Shown here piece after piece: positions 51,090 through 60,768 of a DNA stretch of 64,000 nucleotides. The position numbers and the translations under genes are program-made. The number at the start of each line of letters is the position of its first letter. Position 1 is the first letter of the stretch. The stretch covers positions 36,542 through 100,541 of the forward strand of contig DAOSXA010000004.1 in assembly GCA_035380245.1 (NCBI GenBank), in the 5' to 3' direction. Source of the stretch: Candidatus Zixiibacteriota bacterium (GTDB taxonomy: Bacteria; Zixibacteria; MSB-5A5; GN15; FEB-12). The notes under the pieces are model-generated. The model was not told where the DNA came from, did no database searches, and saw nothing but the letters and a program-made list of their open reading frames with translations.

Positions 51090-52655
51090 CTACCACCACA
51101 CCTGGCGGCCGGTAGTACGGTCAATAGTGAATATCCGTTCCGACTTGTCGGATTCCTTTTTTCTGAGCCAGAGCAATGCCCCCTCCGGAACATTGTCGAA
51201 CTGCACCCGGCCCTCATAAGCGGTCTGAGTTCCCAACGGCTGCCAGTCATCCTGCCAATAGAACAACTCGTATTCGACCGAGTCCTCGAGCGGTTTCTCT
51301 TCGGCGCCGCGCGTTGAGGCCACCCAGCTCCGTTCGGTGATATTTTTGAGCGTCACGGTCGTCAGCGAATCGGTATCGGCAATGAACATATCGATACCGG
51401 CCGAATGCGGCACCAGCGGCGGACCGGCGGGTACAACTTCCTCGTTGAGATAGAGCACCGGGAGCAGGATAACATCGGGGCCGACATCCTTGAATACGGC
51501 AACCGTGGCGTCAGTCAGACGTTCAATCCGGGCCCAGTCGATCGGCCGCCAGGAACCTGAGTTAAAAACACAAAGGTAGGCAATACCGACCGAGTCCGGA
51601 ACCGGCTCGGGAAACGATACGATTACCTGGCGTGCCTCAACGTAATCCGCCGTGACATCTTTATAGTTTTTGCCGGCCAGCCAACGCGGGAGTTCTTCTT
51701 GTGGCTGGTCAACGAATACCAGATCCTCCGGCTGCGCGGCGTACATTTTTCGGTATGCCTTGGCCAGTTTATGGGCAAGGTTATACTCGCCGGGGTTGGC
51801 CTCGGCTCCCATGAACGGAACCACCTCACCGCTCGGCAGCACAATGGCATTCCAGGCATGGTTGTTGCCGGTGGTGGCCCAATGCGGGGTGTAATCGGAG
51901 GTGACCGGGATGCCGTTGGCACGTAGAGCGAAAATAGTCAAATTGGTCATATCCTCACAGCGGCCTAACTTGCTCTCCATCATCTCCGACAAACCCTGAT
52001 CGGTCGGGTGAAAATAGTAACGCGGGTCGAACTTGAACCAGGAACGAATATCGTTGTTAATGAGCGCGGCCGCCTCGACCGGATCGGTTGAATCCTGCAT
52101 GGCCGAGGCAAGAGTATCGAACATTTTCATGAACGGCGGCCGCCATGATTCGAGCGGTTCGTTACTGCCGCGATAAGGCAGCACGAAATCACGAAATATC
52201 TCCCAGGAATAAGTGCTTGCCCAGGGTCGGTTGCGCCAGGCTTTGAAGGCCAGGTCGATATGCTCGATCAGAAAATCCGCCTTGATTTGCTCCAGGTCGT
52301 CGAATTTTTCTTTGCGGGCATAGTCCAGTTCGCCGCGTTTGGATTCGATCGTATTGCAATAGGCTTCGAGACTGTCGTAGGTCGGAAAAGTCAGCGGATC
52401 GAGATCGACCTCGGTTCCGGAGGTATCATGGAGGTAGTAAGTGACATAGCAATGGCCATCCATATTGGAAATGAGAAACTCAGCTGCTTCGAGTTTGAGT
52501 GAGTCACCGAGTGAACGGTAATGATCCAGCACCTGTTCCAGTTCGGCGCGATTATCACCAGCCTTTTCGAGAGCTTCCTCGAGACTGTCGCTGAACGCGA
52601 CCGAGCCAAGCAGCACAATTGCCGCAACGACAAATATAAGTCCTGTTGAACGCAT
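51090..52655 (-). CDS. secreted transglutaminase-like protein
   Basis: 521 residues. Signal peptide 1-22 (VVAAIVLLGSVAFS). A transglutaminase core carries the cysteine in ESKLGRCEDMTNLTIFALRANGIP (~232) and the histidine in NNHAWNAIVLPSGEVVPF (~262), with ARSWFKF-type IRSWFKFDPRYYF before it. The C-terminal ~200 residues hold beta-rich stretches (SGSWRPIDWARI, TVTLKNITERSWVAST). Relatives are periplasmic proteases or cross-linkers. Upstream of pgi in the same direction. Confidence 0.85.
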   Translation of the reverse strand: MRSTGLIFVVAAIVLLGSVAFSDSLEEALEKAGDNRAELEQVLDHYRSLGDSLKLEAAEFLISNMDGHCYVTYYLHDTSGTEVDLDPLTFPTYDSLEAYCNTIESKRGELDYARKEKFDDLEQIKADFLIEHIDLAFKAWRNRPWASTYSWEIFRDFVLPYRGSNEPLESWRPPFMKMFDTLASAMQDSTDPVEAAALINNDIRSWFKFDPRYYFHPTDQGLSEMMESKLGRCEDMTNLTIFALRANGIPVTSDYTPHWATTGNNHAWNAIVLPSGEVVPFMGAEANPGEYNLAHKLAKAYRKMYAAQPEDLVFVDQPQEELPRWLAGKNYKDVTADYVEARQVIVSFPEPVPDSVGIAYLCVFNSGSWRPIDWARIERLTDATVAVFKDVGPDVILLPVLYLNEEVVPAGPPLVPHSAGIDMFIADTDSLTTVTLKNITERSWVASTRGAEEKPLEDSVEYELFYWQDDWQPLGTQTAYEGRVQFDNVPEGALLWLRKKESDKSERIFTIDRTTGRQVWW

Positions 52656-52789
52656 CTTGGGGTGTCCTTATTATCGTTTTGTTTCCAATAAACTAGGGCG
52701 CGAAAGTACACAAGGCAACCTGAATTTGTCTTGCTTTTGTGAATGATTCGAGGCCGGGTGAGGGAAAATTCAGGACACGGACAAGCAAG

Positions 52790-52815
52790 AGCGGAGCGAC
52801 CGAAGTCGCTCCGCT
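52790..52815 (-). terminator. UUCG-tetraloop hairpin after the M28 peptidase gene
   Basis: AGCGGAGCGAC and GTCGCTCCGCT form a perfect 11 bp stem; on the minus strand the loop is TTCG closed by C-G, an extra-stable tetraloop. The T-run is weak (CTTGCTTGT). Confidence 0.75.
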
Positions 52816-52849
52816 TCTCGTTGAAGTAGTTACAAATGACCAAGGGCCC

Positions 52850-55800
52850 CTATGGGCATTGGAGATCGGGACCACCCTGGAACATGAATGTCACCAGATA
52901 AACCAAATCGGCAATATCTCCGGCAGTGCCGTCGTTGTTGACATCGAATGAATTGAGATTCTCCGGAGCCGGACCTCCGGCGAACATCCAACTGACATAA
53001 AATACGAGATCGGAGATATCGGGGCCGGTCCCGTCGTTGTTGGCATCGCCGCAAAGATAAGCGGCGGCAATCGAAACCGTCAAACCGCTTTCCCCGGTCG
53101 CACCGACCGCATCGGTCACCAGCGCGGTAAAGGTGATATCACCGGCAACGATCGGCGTACCGGACAACAGACCGGACGCATCAAGAGACAAACCGGTGCC
53201 GCTGAGGTCACCGTTTTTATCCGAGAAAACCAGTTCCCCGGTACCGCCGTCGGCAAGCAAGGTCTCACCGTAAGCCTCCCCTTCTCTTCCGCCGGGAAGG
53301 GTTGTCGTCGTCACACCGGGAACCGAGTTGATCGTAATGGAAAGTTGCTGATCGTCGGCGGAACCGGTGGAATCGGAAACGGTGGCAACGAAGTTGACCG
53401 TGCCTGATGATGAAGGTGAACCGGTGATACTGCCGCCGGCAGAAAGCGTCAGCCCGTAAACCGGCAGATTATTATTGCGGTCGGTCCAGGTCAGCGACCC
53501 GGTACCGCCGGCGGCGGTCAACGTCTGAGAATAAGCCACGCCCTCGGTCCATTCCGGCAGAGAAGTACTGGTGATAAGAACAGCCGAGTTGATCGTGCAC
53601 CCGAGCAGCTTCTCATCGGTCTGGCTGGCTTCATCAGTAACCATGGCCGTAAACGACACCGCACCGGCAGTGCTCGGTGTACCCGTAAGTAAACCGGAGG
53701 GATCAAGCGTCAGCCCGGAGCCGGAGAGATCACCGTACTTGTCGCTGAAACTGACAGCGCCGGTTCCCCCGCTGGATTCGAGCAGGAATGAGTATGCCTG
53801 TCCCACGGTCCAATCGGGCAGCGTTTCGGTAGTGATGTGCGGGATTACATCCTCACACTCATAAGCGAATACTTCGAGATTGTCGATATTCCAACCGCAG
53901 TATTGCCAGGAAGCGTCAGTCGTTCCCATAGTGAAGCGGATGTAGACGTTCGCCTGCTCGTCGGCATAAGCAGAAATATCGAATTCCTGAAGCACCCATT
54001 CGTCGTCCGATATGGTTTCCTCGTTGGTCCATAACTGCGTCCAACTGGTTCCGTTGGTGCTTATACGAAGATAAGCATGATCGTACGAGGACTGCTCGAC
54101 TCCGAGCCAGCGATAAAAACGGAGCTTGGTGCCGACCAGTCCGGAGCAGTCTATGGTCGGTGAAGTAAGATGTCGTTCCGACAGGCTGTTTTCGTAGTCG
54201 CCGTCGAGGTTGTACCCCATAACGCTTAAGCCCTCGTAGGCTGACGATGGGTCGGGATTACCGTATTGCCCTCCGCCGCCGGTCGGAGCACCGCGCTCCC
54301 AGAGGCCGGTGGTAGTCCAGCCCAGATCCGTTTCGAATCCGTCAGAAAACGCCGTGACCTGAGCCGTGGCAACGAAAGTCACGTAGGGGTCCGAAGAACT
54401 ACCGTCGTAATAAATCCCCTCGTTCAATTCTTCGGCGCTGAAATAATAACGGATCGAGCTGTAGCACGATGCTGCCGGCAGTTCGGCAAGATACTCATTC
54501 GGCGCCGTCTCGGTCATGTAAGCGCTGGTGTAGGAAGAACCGTCGACGGAATAATAAATCTGCCCACTGCCGCTGACAGGGATGCCGTCGTAGAGTGATC
54601 CCACGTTGACGGCAAAGCTGTAACTTTGCTCGGGAGGAACGATCTCTGGAAGGCCCTCGGGATATTCGAATTGCACCGCCGGGAGCGGACCGAGAGTCTG
54701 CGATACGGTGTAGCAGGTTGCCAGACCGGCTTGAACAATCCGCTTCAAATAGTCGAAATTGCAATAAACCGTACTGTCATGCGAGGTATGGTAATAATCC
54801 GAGAAGATATACTCGATAGGGAAAGTAACCGTCCACCCCTCCTGGCTGAACGGATAATGATCGGAAGCGGCAATGTTGCCGGCAAGATGACCGGTGATGC
54901 CTACCAACGAATCGGACAGTTGATTGAAAAGAACCGAAAGTCCTGTTTCATCGCCGTGGTAAACGGTCACATCGGAATCATTGTCGATGTTGGCGATCAT
55001 ATCCATGTTGAACATGTACACGATATTATCTTCCCGAGCCGCCGCTTCCTCGGCATAGTGATATGAACCGAGAAGTCCCTCTTCTTCGGCATCGAAAAGG
55101 ATGAACTTGATCGTCATGTCGGTTTCGAGATCATAGAGCACGCGAGCCATCTCCATGACACCAACCGTACCGGAACCGTTGTCGTCGGCTCCCGGAGAGG
55201 AGATCACGGCATCGCGATGAGCACCGATAATCACCTCGTGATCCGGGAAACGGCTCCCCGTCTTGATCGCCACCACGTTGTAACACTCGGTCTGAGCACC
55301 GGAGATCGACGTCATGAAAGTATCTATCACGATCGAGTCATAACCGAAATCGGTCAGTTTACCGGCTATCCAGTCGCGGCTTACTTTATTGGAGTCGGTT
55401 CCGGCATAACGGCGATAGAAAGCCTGTAAACGATGCAAATAGGAATAAAGTGAATCCTGACTGATCAAACTGATCAATGAATCCAGACTGATATCGCGAG
55501 AATCCATCGCCAATTTGTCGAGATAAGGCATCGCTTCCGGACGGTATTCGATTTTGATACTGCCGGGGTGAATTCTGCTAAGTTGCGGTTGCTCGGCCTG
55601 AATCGAGGGATTATCGAGATCGACGCGGTAGAGTCGAAAGTTGCCGGCCTCGAACAGGAGCGGATAACGATCGACATTGGCGCGATCGAGACGGTTGTCA
55701 AGGGCCAGTTGATCGACCGTCACCCCGGAAGCGACATGGTCGCTCTTAAGACCGGAACGGTCGAGAAGAACCGAGGACTTATCGTCGGTCAGAACGAGAT

Positions 55801-55954
55801 AACCGCTACTGAGACGAGCCAGCGGGGTGGCTCCGGTAGCATTCAGCGCGGCGGCATCTTCGGCGCTGCCGACTTCGATAAAATAAAGATCATCCGCCTG
55901 TACCAGCGGTGTCAGGGATATCAGGGCAACGAACAGCAGTAGCACTCTCTTCAT
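52850..55954 (-). CDS. secreted M28 zinc aminopeptidase with Ig-like repeats and dockerin
   Basis: 1034 residues. Signal peptide MKRVLLLFVALISLTPLVQA. M28 catalytic domain ~170-410 with all metal and catalytic positions: HEVIIGAHRDAV, SPGADDNGSGTVGVMEMAR, FDAEEEGLLGSYHY, MFNMDMIANID and DYYHTSHDSTVY. Residues ~530-690 form a jelly-roll/MAM-like domain (FSDGFETDLGWTTTGLWERG). Three consecutive putative-Ig (He_PIG) repeats follow, each with LPxW/GxxY and GLLTGTP-type turns. C-terminus is a dockerin (DANNDGTGPDISD, DVNNDGTAGDIAD). Exported protein degrader. Confidence 0.95.
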   Translation of the reverse strand: MKRVLLLFVALISLTPLVQADDLYFIEVGSAEDAAALNATGATPLARLSSGYLVLTDDKSSVLLDRSGLKSDHVASGVTVDQLALDNRLDRANVDRYPLLFEAGNFRLYRVDLDNPSIQAEQPQLSRIHPGSIKIEYRPEAMPYLDKLAMDSRDISLDSLISLISQDSLYSYLHRLQAFYRRYAGTDSNKVSRDWIAGKLTDFGYDSIVIDTFMTSISGAQTECYNVVAIKTGSRFPDHEVIIGAHRDAVISSPGADDNGSGTVGVMEMARVLYDLETDMTIKFILFDAEEEGLLGSYHYAEEAAAREDNIVYMFNMDMIANIDNDSDVTVYHGDETGLSVLFNQLSDSLVGITGHLAGNIAASDHYPFSQEGWTVTFPIEYIFSDYYHTSHDSTVYCNFDYLKRIVQAGLATCYTVSQTLGPLPAVQFEYPEGLPEIVPPEQSYSFAVNVGSLYDGIPVSGSGQIYYSVDGSSYTSAYMTETAPNEYLAELPAASCYSSIRYYFSAEELNEGIYYDGSSSDPYVTFVATAQVTAFSDGFETDLGWTTTGLWERGAPTGGGGQYGNPDPSSAYEGLSVMGYNLDGDYENSLSERHLTSPTIDCSGLVGTKLRFYRWLGVEQSSYDHAYLRISTNGTSWTQLWTNEETISDDEWVLQEFDISAYADEQANVYIRFTMGTTDASWQYCGWNIDNLEVFAYECEDVIPHITTETLPDWTVGQAYSFLLESSGGTGAVSFSDKYGDLSGSGLTLDPSGLLTGTPSTAGAVSFTAMVTDEASQTDEKLLGCTINSAVLITSTSLPEWTEGVAYSQTLTAAGGTGSLTWTDRNNNLPVYGLTLSAGGSITGSPSSSGTVNFVATVSDSTGSADDQQLSITINSVPGVTTTTLPGGREGEAYGETLLADGGTGELVFSDKNGDLSGTGLSLDASGLLSGTPIVAGDITFTALVTDAVGATGESGLTVSIAAAYLCGDANNDGTGPDISDLVFYVSWMFAGGPAPENLNSFDVNNDGTAGDIADLVYLVTFMFQGGPDLQCP

Positions 55955-56315
55955 GGTTGGTCATCCTCTGTGTCGAACGGTGATTGAAGCATTGCGAAAC
56001 GTACGGATATCAGCCCTGCTTACTCCCGGTTGTTTTGTCGACGTTTTCTCTCCATTCTTAACGACATTACCAGTCAGCAGGAACCGTTGAAGTATACAGC
56101 GCGATCAACGCCTGAGCGTTGGCCAATAATCGCGCTCGATTGTCTATGATAAAATAGCTCAGAAGTCCTTTTTTGTCAATCAAACAACCAGGGCCGGACC
56201 GATCCGGATCGGGCAGTTATTAGTTGTTCGATACCGACCGAGTCATTTTCTTCGAATTGATTTATTATCCCGTCGTATTAAGAGACGACACTAAGCATAG
56301 AGGGAGATCAAAATT
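55955..56315. other. intergenic region before GIDE gene
   Basis: 361 bp, divergent promoter space for the M28 and GIDE genes. The only notable structure is a perfect 14 bp palindrome CCGATCCGGATCGG at 56199-56212, a possible operator. No RNA gene recognised. Confidence 0.4.
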
Positions 56316-57143
56316 ATGGGTGCAGAGAATAAAGATCTTTGGGTGGCCATTATTTTTGCGGCTGTCGGAGCCGGTATTATTTTACTCGGGTTCACGACAC
56401 TGCGCCAATACCGCATCATCAAAGACACACCACGTTCCAAGGTGCGGGCTATCGCCATGGGCCTGGTGGAAATCCACGGCAAGGTGGCCGCTTATCTGGA
56501 ACAGTTCATCAAAGCTCCCTTCTCCGGCGTGGATTGTCTTTTTTACAAATACGAGATTGAAGAATACCGCAAGGAATCGGGCAAAAACAAATCGACATAC
56601 ACCTGGAAATCGGTTGGAAGCGGCCAGAAGGGAGCACGTTTTCTGGCTGTCGATGAGACCGGTGAGGTACTGGTCGATCCAACGGGAGTCGAGGCAGAGC
56701 TTTCCAAATCGAGACGGTACTACCAAAGCGGTAAGATGTTCAGCGGTTCACTTAAATCACTGATAAACCTGATCAAAGCGTTAAAAGATTTCGACGCCGA
56801 CAAATTCGACGCTCTGGCTGACCTTGACCGTTCGCAGTTGACCCAGGTGTCGAGCCAGTCGCACGCCTGGTCCGCTCATCCGGGAGATCGACGCTATATC
56901 GAATACTACATCGATCCGGGCGATAACCTGTTCCTGATCGGAACTGCCGCCAACGAAAGCGAGGCTCCGAACAACATCATCATCAAAAAAGGGAAGAACG
57001 AAAAGATATTCATTCTTTCGGATCACGAGGAAAAGCGGATCGTGAAGGAGCTTCTGAAGAAATTCTGGATTGCCGTCATTGCCGGCATGATTTTCTTTTT
57101 GGTCGGAGTCTATATGATCCTGAAAGCAACGAACTCATTGTGA
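56316..57143 (+). CDS. GIDE-domain membrane protein
   Basis: 275 residues with membrane helices at about 9-28 and 247-268. The intervening soluble region contains VRAIAMGLVEIHGKVAAYLEQFIKAPFSGVDCLFYKYEIEEY, RFLAVDETGEVLVDPTGVEAEL and RRYIEYYIDPGDNLFLIGTA, characteristic of the GIDE domain shared with mitochondrial MUL1/MAPL E3 ligases. No RING domain is present, so ligase activity is not implied. Followed 13 bp later by lemA, a pairing that recurs in bacteria. Confidence 0.87.
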   Translation: MGAENKDLWVAIIFAAVGAGIILLGFTTLRQYRIIKDTPRSKVRAIAMGLVEIHGKVAAYLEQFIKAPFSGVDCLFYKYEIEEYRKESGKNKSTYTWKSVGSGQKGARFLAVDETGEVLVDPTGVEAELSKSRRYYQSGKMFSGSLKSLINLIKALKDFDADKFDALADLDRSQLTQVSSQSHAWSAHPGDRRYIEYYIDPGDNLFLIGTAANESEAPNNIIIKKGKNEKIFILSDHEEKRIVKELLKKFWIAVIAGMIFFLVGVYMILKATNSL

Positions 57144-57156
57144 GGAAGGCGGAAAT

Positions 57157-57717
57157 ATGGGCACGGTTTTAATAGTAGGTCTGATTGCCGTCGCGGCGAT
57201 TTTCATCGGTTGGTTTATCGGCATTTACAACAGTCTCGTTCGGCTGAAGAACAATATCAAGAAGGCCTGGAGTAATATCGACGTTCTCCTCAAGCAGCGG
57301 CATGACGAGTTGTCAAAGCTGCTCGATACGGTCAAGGGATACATGAAATACGAGGAACGGGTGCTTAAGGAAGTGACGGAGGCCCGCACCGCCTTCCTCA
57401 ACGCCGGGTCGGTGGCCGACAAAGCCCAGGCCTCGAATATGATGACCGGAGCGCTGAAGTCGCTGTTTGCCGTTGCGGAAAATTATCCCGAATTGAAGGC
57501 TAATCAGAATTTCATTCAGTTTCAAAGTCGAATCAGCGAGTTGGAGAATCAAATCGCCGATCGCCGTGAATTCTACAACGACAGCGTCAATACCTTTAAC
57601 ATCCGCATCGAACAGATTCCGGATATGTTCATCGCTCGCATGCTCGGGTATACGTCAAAGGAGTTGTTCCAGGTAGCCGAAACGGACAAACAGGACATCA
57701 AAATCGACTTCGATTGA
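57157..57717 (+). CDS. lemA: LemA family protein
   Basis: 186 residues. N-terminal helix VLIVGLIAVAAIFIGWFIGIYNSLV then the four-helix LemA domain: KKAWSNIDVLLKQRHDELSKLL, VKGYMKYEERVLKEVTEAR, LFAVAENYPELKANQNFIQFQSRI, ENQIADRREFYNDSVNTFNIRIEQIPDM. All family blocks are intact. Membrane protein of unsettled function, here coupled to the GIDE protein. Confidence 0.96.
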   Translation: MGTVLIVGLIAVAAIFIGWFIGIYNSLVRLKNNIKKAWSNIDVLLKQRHDELSKLLDTVKGYMKYEERVLKEVTEARTAFLNAGSVADKAQASNMMTGALKSLFAVAENYPELKANQNFIQFQSRISELENQIADRREFYNDSVNTFNIRIEQIPDMFIARMLGYTSKELFQVAETDKQDIKIDFD

Positions 57718-57933
57718 TGTCAAAACGCAAAAGCTGATCAATCCGGCTGACATAAAAACAGATATTTCCAGAGGCTTTGGAAACCGGGTTAAGTCCTTTC
57801 TTAGAGAGTTACAAACACTCCGGGCATAGGGATCATTTCTTTTTTGCCTACTGTAGCAGCCCTATTATTAAGCCCCGTTCTCCCGGCGATAAAAATTTGA
57901 CTGAAACGGTCCGGGCTCCGATAATAGCGATGT

Positions 57934-59259
57934 ATGCGAAACTCCCGCACCATGCTCGTCGCAGCCGGATTCACCATCCTGCTGATTATCGCCGTCAACC
58001 TGGCCTGGTGGCTGTTCTATGACCGCACCGAACAGCTTCTTGACCAACAGTTGTCGCGCCGCCTGCAGGCGGTGGCCGGTACGGCGGCGGCCCAGTTGTC
58101 CCCGGAACAGATCGGGACGCTGATCGACGATGATTTTACGGCATACACTCGGACACTCGACCTGCTCGAATCGGCCCGACAGGCTGATTCCCTCTCGGAG
58201 TTGTTCGTCCTGGATCCTGGTTATCGAGTGCTTGTCTCGACGGCCTTTGATGCCGACAGTGTCTATTTTCTCGCGCCGCTTAACGGACCTTATATCGACA
58301 GCGTCTTTTTTGCCGACCATCCCCGAGCTCTCACCACTCCCTCCTATCGTACCGGTAAGCTCTACCTTAAAACTGCCTTCGCGCCCTTGTTCGATCCGGA
58401 CGGCACGGTCGCGGCGGTATTGGGAGTCGAGGCCAATGTCGACTATTTCGATGCCCTCTCCGACCTGCGACGCAACCTCTGGTATTCAACGATAATCTCG
58501 GTTGTGGCCGGGCTCCTGTTCGGATTGCTTTTCATCCTTACCCAGAAACGGCTCAATTCCATGCAGCAGCGCCTGGTTATGAACGAAACCCACGCCTACC
58601 TCGGACGTATGGTGGCGGTGGTTGCTCATGAAATACGAAATCCGCTCATGATCATTCGCGCTTCAGCCGAACGGCTCCGAAAAAAGACTGATTCCGAAGA
58701 GGCCGGTTTCGTGGTCGAGGAAGTCGATCGCCTTAACGGCCTGGTCAACGGTTATTTGGATTTCGCCCGTGGCGACGATCGCGATTTTCTTGACGGCTCG
58801 CCCGAGCCCATGGATCTGATTCCGTTCATCGCCAACGTAAAGAAGCATCTCGAAGACAAGTTCGGTCCCGGAACAATTGAATGGATAGAGCCCTCAACGG
58901 AGAAATCGATCAGCTTCCAAGGTCACCCCGGAGCGCTTCGCCAGGTGTTGTTGAATCTGCTGATTAACGGCGCCGAGGCCTGCCTTGAAGCCGGTAAACC
59001 GATCCGGCTCGGACTAACGGGAGCTACTGACGGTGACCGGATAAAACTCGAAATCTCGGATCGCGGCCCGGGATTGAGTAAAAAAGACTTGAAACTGATC
59101 GGTGATCCGTTTTACACCACCAAGCAGCACGGATCCGGTCTCGGGCTCTTTTTGAGTCGAAAAATCGTTGAACAGATGGGCGGAAGTATTGATATTGACA
59201 GCCAACCGGATCACGGCACCACAGTGACCCTGAATCTACCGAAACGCGGAAACGGATAA
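57934..59259 (+). CDS. sensor histidine kinase (NtrB-type) with periplasmic sensor domain
   Basis: 441 residues. Helix 1 at 8-28, a ~150-residue periplasmic Cache-like sensor (ELFVLDPGYRVLVSTAFDAD, YLKTAFAPLFDPDGTVAAVLGVEANV), helix 2 at 183-203. HisKA H-box VVAHEIRNPLMIIRASAERL with His232; N box VLLNLLINGAEAC; G1 ISDRGPGLS; G2 GSGLGLFLSRKIVEQMGG. Ends 2 bp before the response regulator. Signal unknown. No PAS domain. Confidence 0.94.
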   Translation: MRNSRTMLVAAGFTILLIIAVNLAWWLFYDRTEQLLDQQLSRRLQAVAGTAAAQLSPEQIGTLIDDDFTAYTRTLDLLESARQADSLSELFVLDPGYRVLVSTAFDADSVYFLAPLNGPYIDSVFFADHPRALTTPSYRTGKLYLKTAFAPLFDPDGTVAAVLGVEANVDYFDALSDLRRNLWYSTIISVVAGLLFGLLFILTQKRLNSMQQRLVMNETHAYLGRMVAVVAHEIRNPLMIIRASAERLRKKTDSEEAGFVVEEVDRLNGLVNGYLDFARGDDRDFLDGSPEPMDLIPFIANVKKHLEDKFGPGTIEWIEPSTEKSISFQGHPGALRQVLLNLLINGAEACLEAGKPIRLGLTGATDGDRIKLEISDRGPGLSKKDLKLIGDPFYTTKQHGSGLGLFLSRKIVEQMGGSIDIDSQPDHGTTVTLNLPKRGNG

Positions 59260-59261
59260 GT

Positions 59262-60590
59262 ATGGCCAACATTCTCGTTGTCGATGATGAACCTAAAATG
59301 ACCTCGCTGATTTGCGGGCAGCTCGAAGATGCCGGGCACACTGTCACGACCTGTACGGAATCACCCAAGGCATTGGAGTTGATCGAGAAACATAGCTTTG
59401 ATATCGTGATTACCGACTTATCCATGCCCAGGATCTCCGGTATGGAAATCCTTACGGCGGCTTTAGGTTCAGGAGCGGAAGTGATCATGATGACCGCCTA
59501 CGGTACCGCTGAAACCGCCGTTGCCGCCATGAAAAAGGGTGCTGCCGACTATCTGTTGAAACCGTTTTCGCTCGATGAACTGGAACTGACGGTCACCGAT
59601 CTGGTCAAAAAACAGCACAGCCAGGCCCTGGCTAAACATTTTCAGGAAGCCGATGCGGACATTTACAGTGATTTTATCGGTAATTCCGAGGCTTCCCGGC
59701 AAGTCAAATCTCTTCTGGCCAGGGTGGCTTCATCGGATGCCACCGTCCTCTTGACCGGACGTAGCGGCACCGGCAAAGAACTGGCGGCTCGGATGCTGCA
59801 TTCATTGTCGCCGCGTAAGGACAAACCGTTCATCGCCGTAAACTGCGCCGCCTTAACCGAGACCCTGCTCGAGTCGGAATTGTTCGGACATGAAAAAGGC
59901 TCTTTCACCGGAGCGGATGCTCGCAAACGAGGTCGTTTCGAATTGGCTGAAGGGGGTACGATTTTCCTCGATGAAATCGGCGAAACCTCACCCGGCATGC
60001 AGTCCAAACTTCTGCGCGTTCTCGAAGAACGACAGTTATTCCGTGTCGGCGGTGTCGACCCGGTAAAAATCGATGTCCGCGTCGTTGCTGCCACCAACCG
60101 CAACCTCAAAGAAGAAATCACCAAAGGCGGCTTCCGTGAGGATTTGTTTTATCGCCTGAACGTCTTCCCTATTCGAATGCCTGATCTCTCCGAACGCCGG
60201 GAGGATATTATTCCGATAGCGGAGCATTTCCTAAGCCGGTTTGGCTACCGTCAATATCAACTCGACGGACCGGTTGAACAGCTATTGTTAGCCTACGACT
60301 GGCCGGGTAATATCCGGGAGTTGCGCAACGTTATCGAGCGCGCCACCATTTTGGCCGGAGGAGAACCGTTGGCAACCGATGATTTCTCGCTGGAAATCGA
60401 TGAAGCTCCCCTTATCTCGGATCCTGGTGTGAGTGTGGATTCATCGGCCGGACTCGAGGACGCCGAAAAACAGATGATTCTGGATGCCCTCAAGCAAGCT
60501 GACGGCAATAAAACCGAAGCAGCCAGATTGTTGCGTATCAGCCGGCGAAGGCTCTACAGCCGTATGAAAATACACGGAATTCAGCCGTAG
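59262..60590 (+). CDS. NtrC-family sigma54-dependent response regulator
   Basis: 442 residues. Receiver with VVDDEPK, phospho-acceptor Asp52 in DIVITDLSMPR, and Lys100. AAA+ domain with Walker A GRSGTGKE (166-173), sigma54 contact loop GSFTGA (213-218; serine variant of GAFTGA), Walker B GGTIFLDEIGE and GNIRELRNVIERA. Fis-type HTH at the end (NKTEAARLLRISRRRLYSRM). Phosphorylated by the kinase just upstream; candidate binding site and sigma54 promoter lie immediately downstream. Confidence 0.96.
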   Translation: MANILVVDDEPKMTSLICGQLEDAGHTVTTCTESPKALELIEKHSFDIVITDLSMPRISGMEILTAALGSGAEVIMMTAYGTAETAVAAMKKGAADYLLKPFSLDELELTVTDLVKKQHSQALAKHFQEADADIYSDFIGNSEASRQVKSLLARVASSDATVLLTGRSGTGKELAARMLHSLSPRKDKPFIAVNCAALTETLLESELFGHEKGSFTGADARKRGRFELAEGGTIFLDEIGETSPGMQSKLLRVLEERQLFRVGGVDPVKIDVRVVAATNRNLKEEITKGGFREDLFYRLNVFPIRMPDLSERREDIIPIAEHFLSRFGYRQYQLDGPVEQLLLAYDWPGNIRELRNVIERATILAGGEPLATDDFSLEIDEAPLISDPGVSVDSSAGLEDAEKQMILDALKQADGNKTEAARLLRISRRRLYSRMKIHGIQP

Positions 60591-60612
60591 CGAGCCGATA
60601 GGGGCACGTTTA

Positions 60613-60628
60613 TGTACCAGTCGGTACA
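60613..60628. promoter_or_regulatory. candidate upstream activator site, 16 bp palindrome
   Basis: TGTACC-AGTC-GGTACA, perfect 6 bp arms, centred about 98 bp before the -24 element and 23 bp after the regulator's stop codon. That is the usual distance for an NtrC-type enhancer site. Confidence 0.6.
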
Positions 60629-60716
60629 CTCTATCGAGGAACAGACCAGGATAAACGCCCAAGGAAGACATGTAAGATATTATGTAAGAAGAGATTATAG
60701 CTGACATGCAATACTT

Positions 60717-60732
60717 CGGCACACGACTTGAT
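60717..60732 (+). promoter_or_regulatory. candidate sigma54 (-24/-12) promoter
   Basis: CGGCACACGACTTGAT fits TGGCACGNNNNTTGCW with GG at 60718 and TTG at 60728; the -12 GC is GA, and the first T and the G after GGCAC also differ. It would give a short leader carrying AAGGAG before the ATG at 60769. Confidence 0.5.
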
Positions 60733-60768
60733 GTATATCGCTCCAGAGATAGACAAGGAGCATAGAAG

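Noticed and set aside
51062..51250. 63-residue N-terminal extension of pgi
   Set aside because: It runs over the 3' end of the transglutaminase gene in another frame and has Arg/Ser-rich shadow composition.
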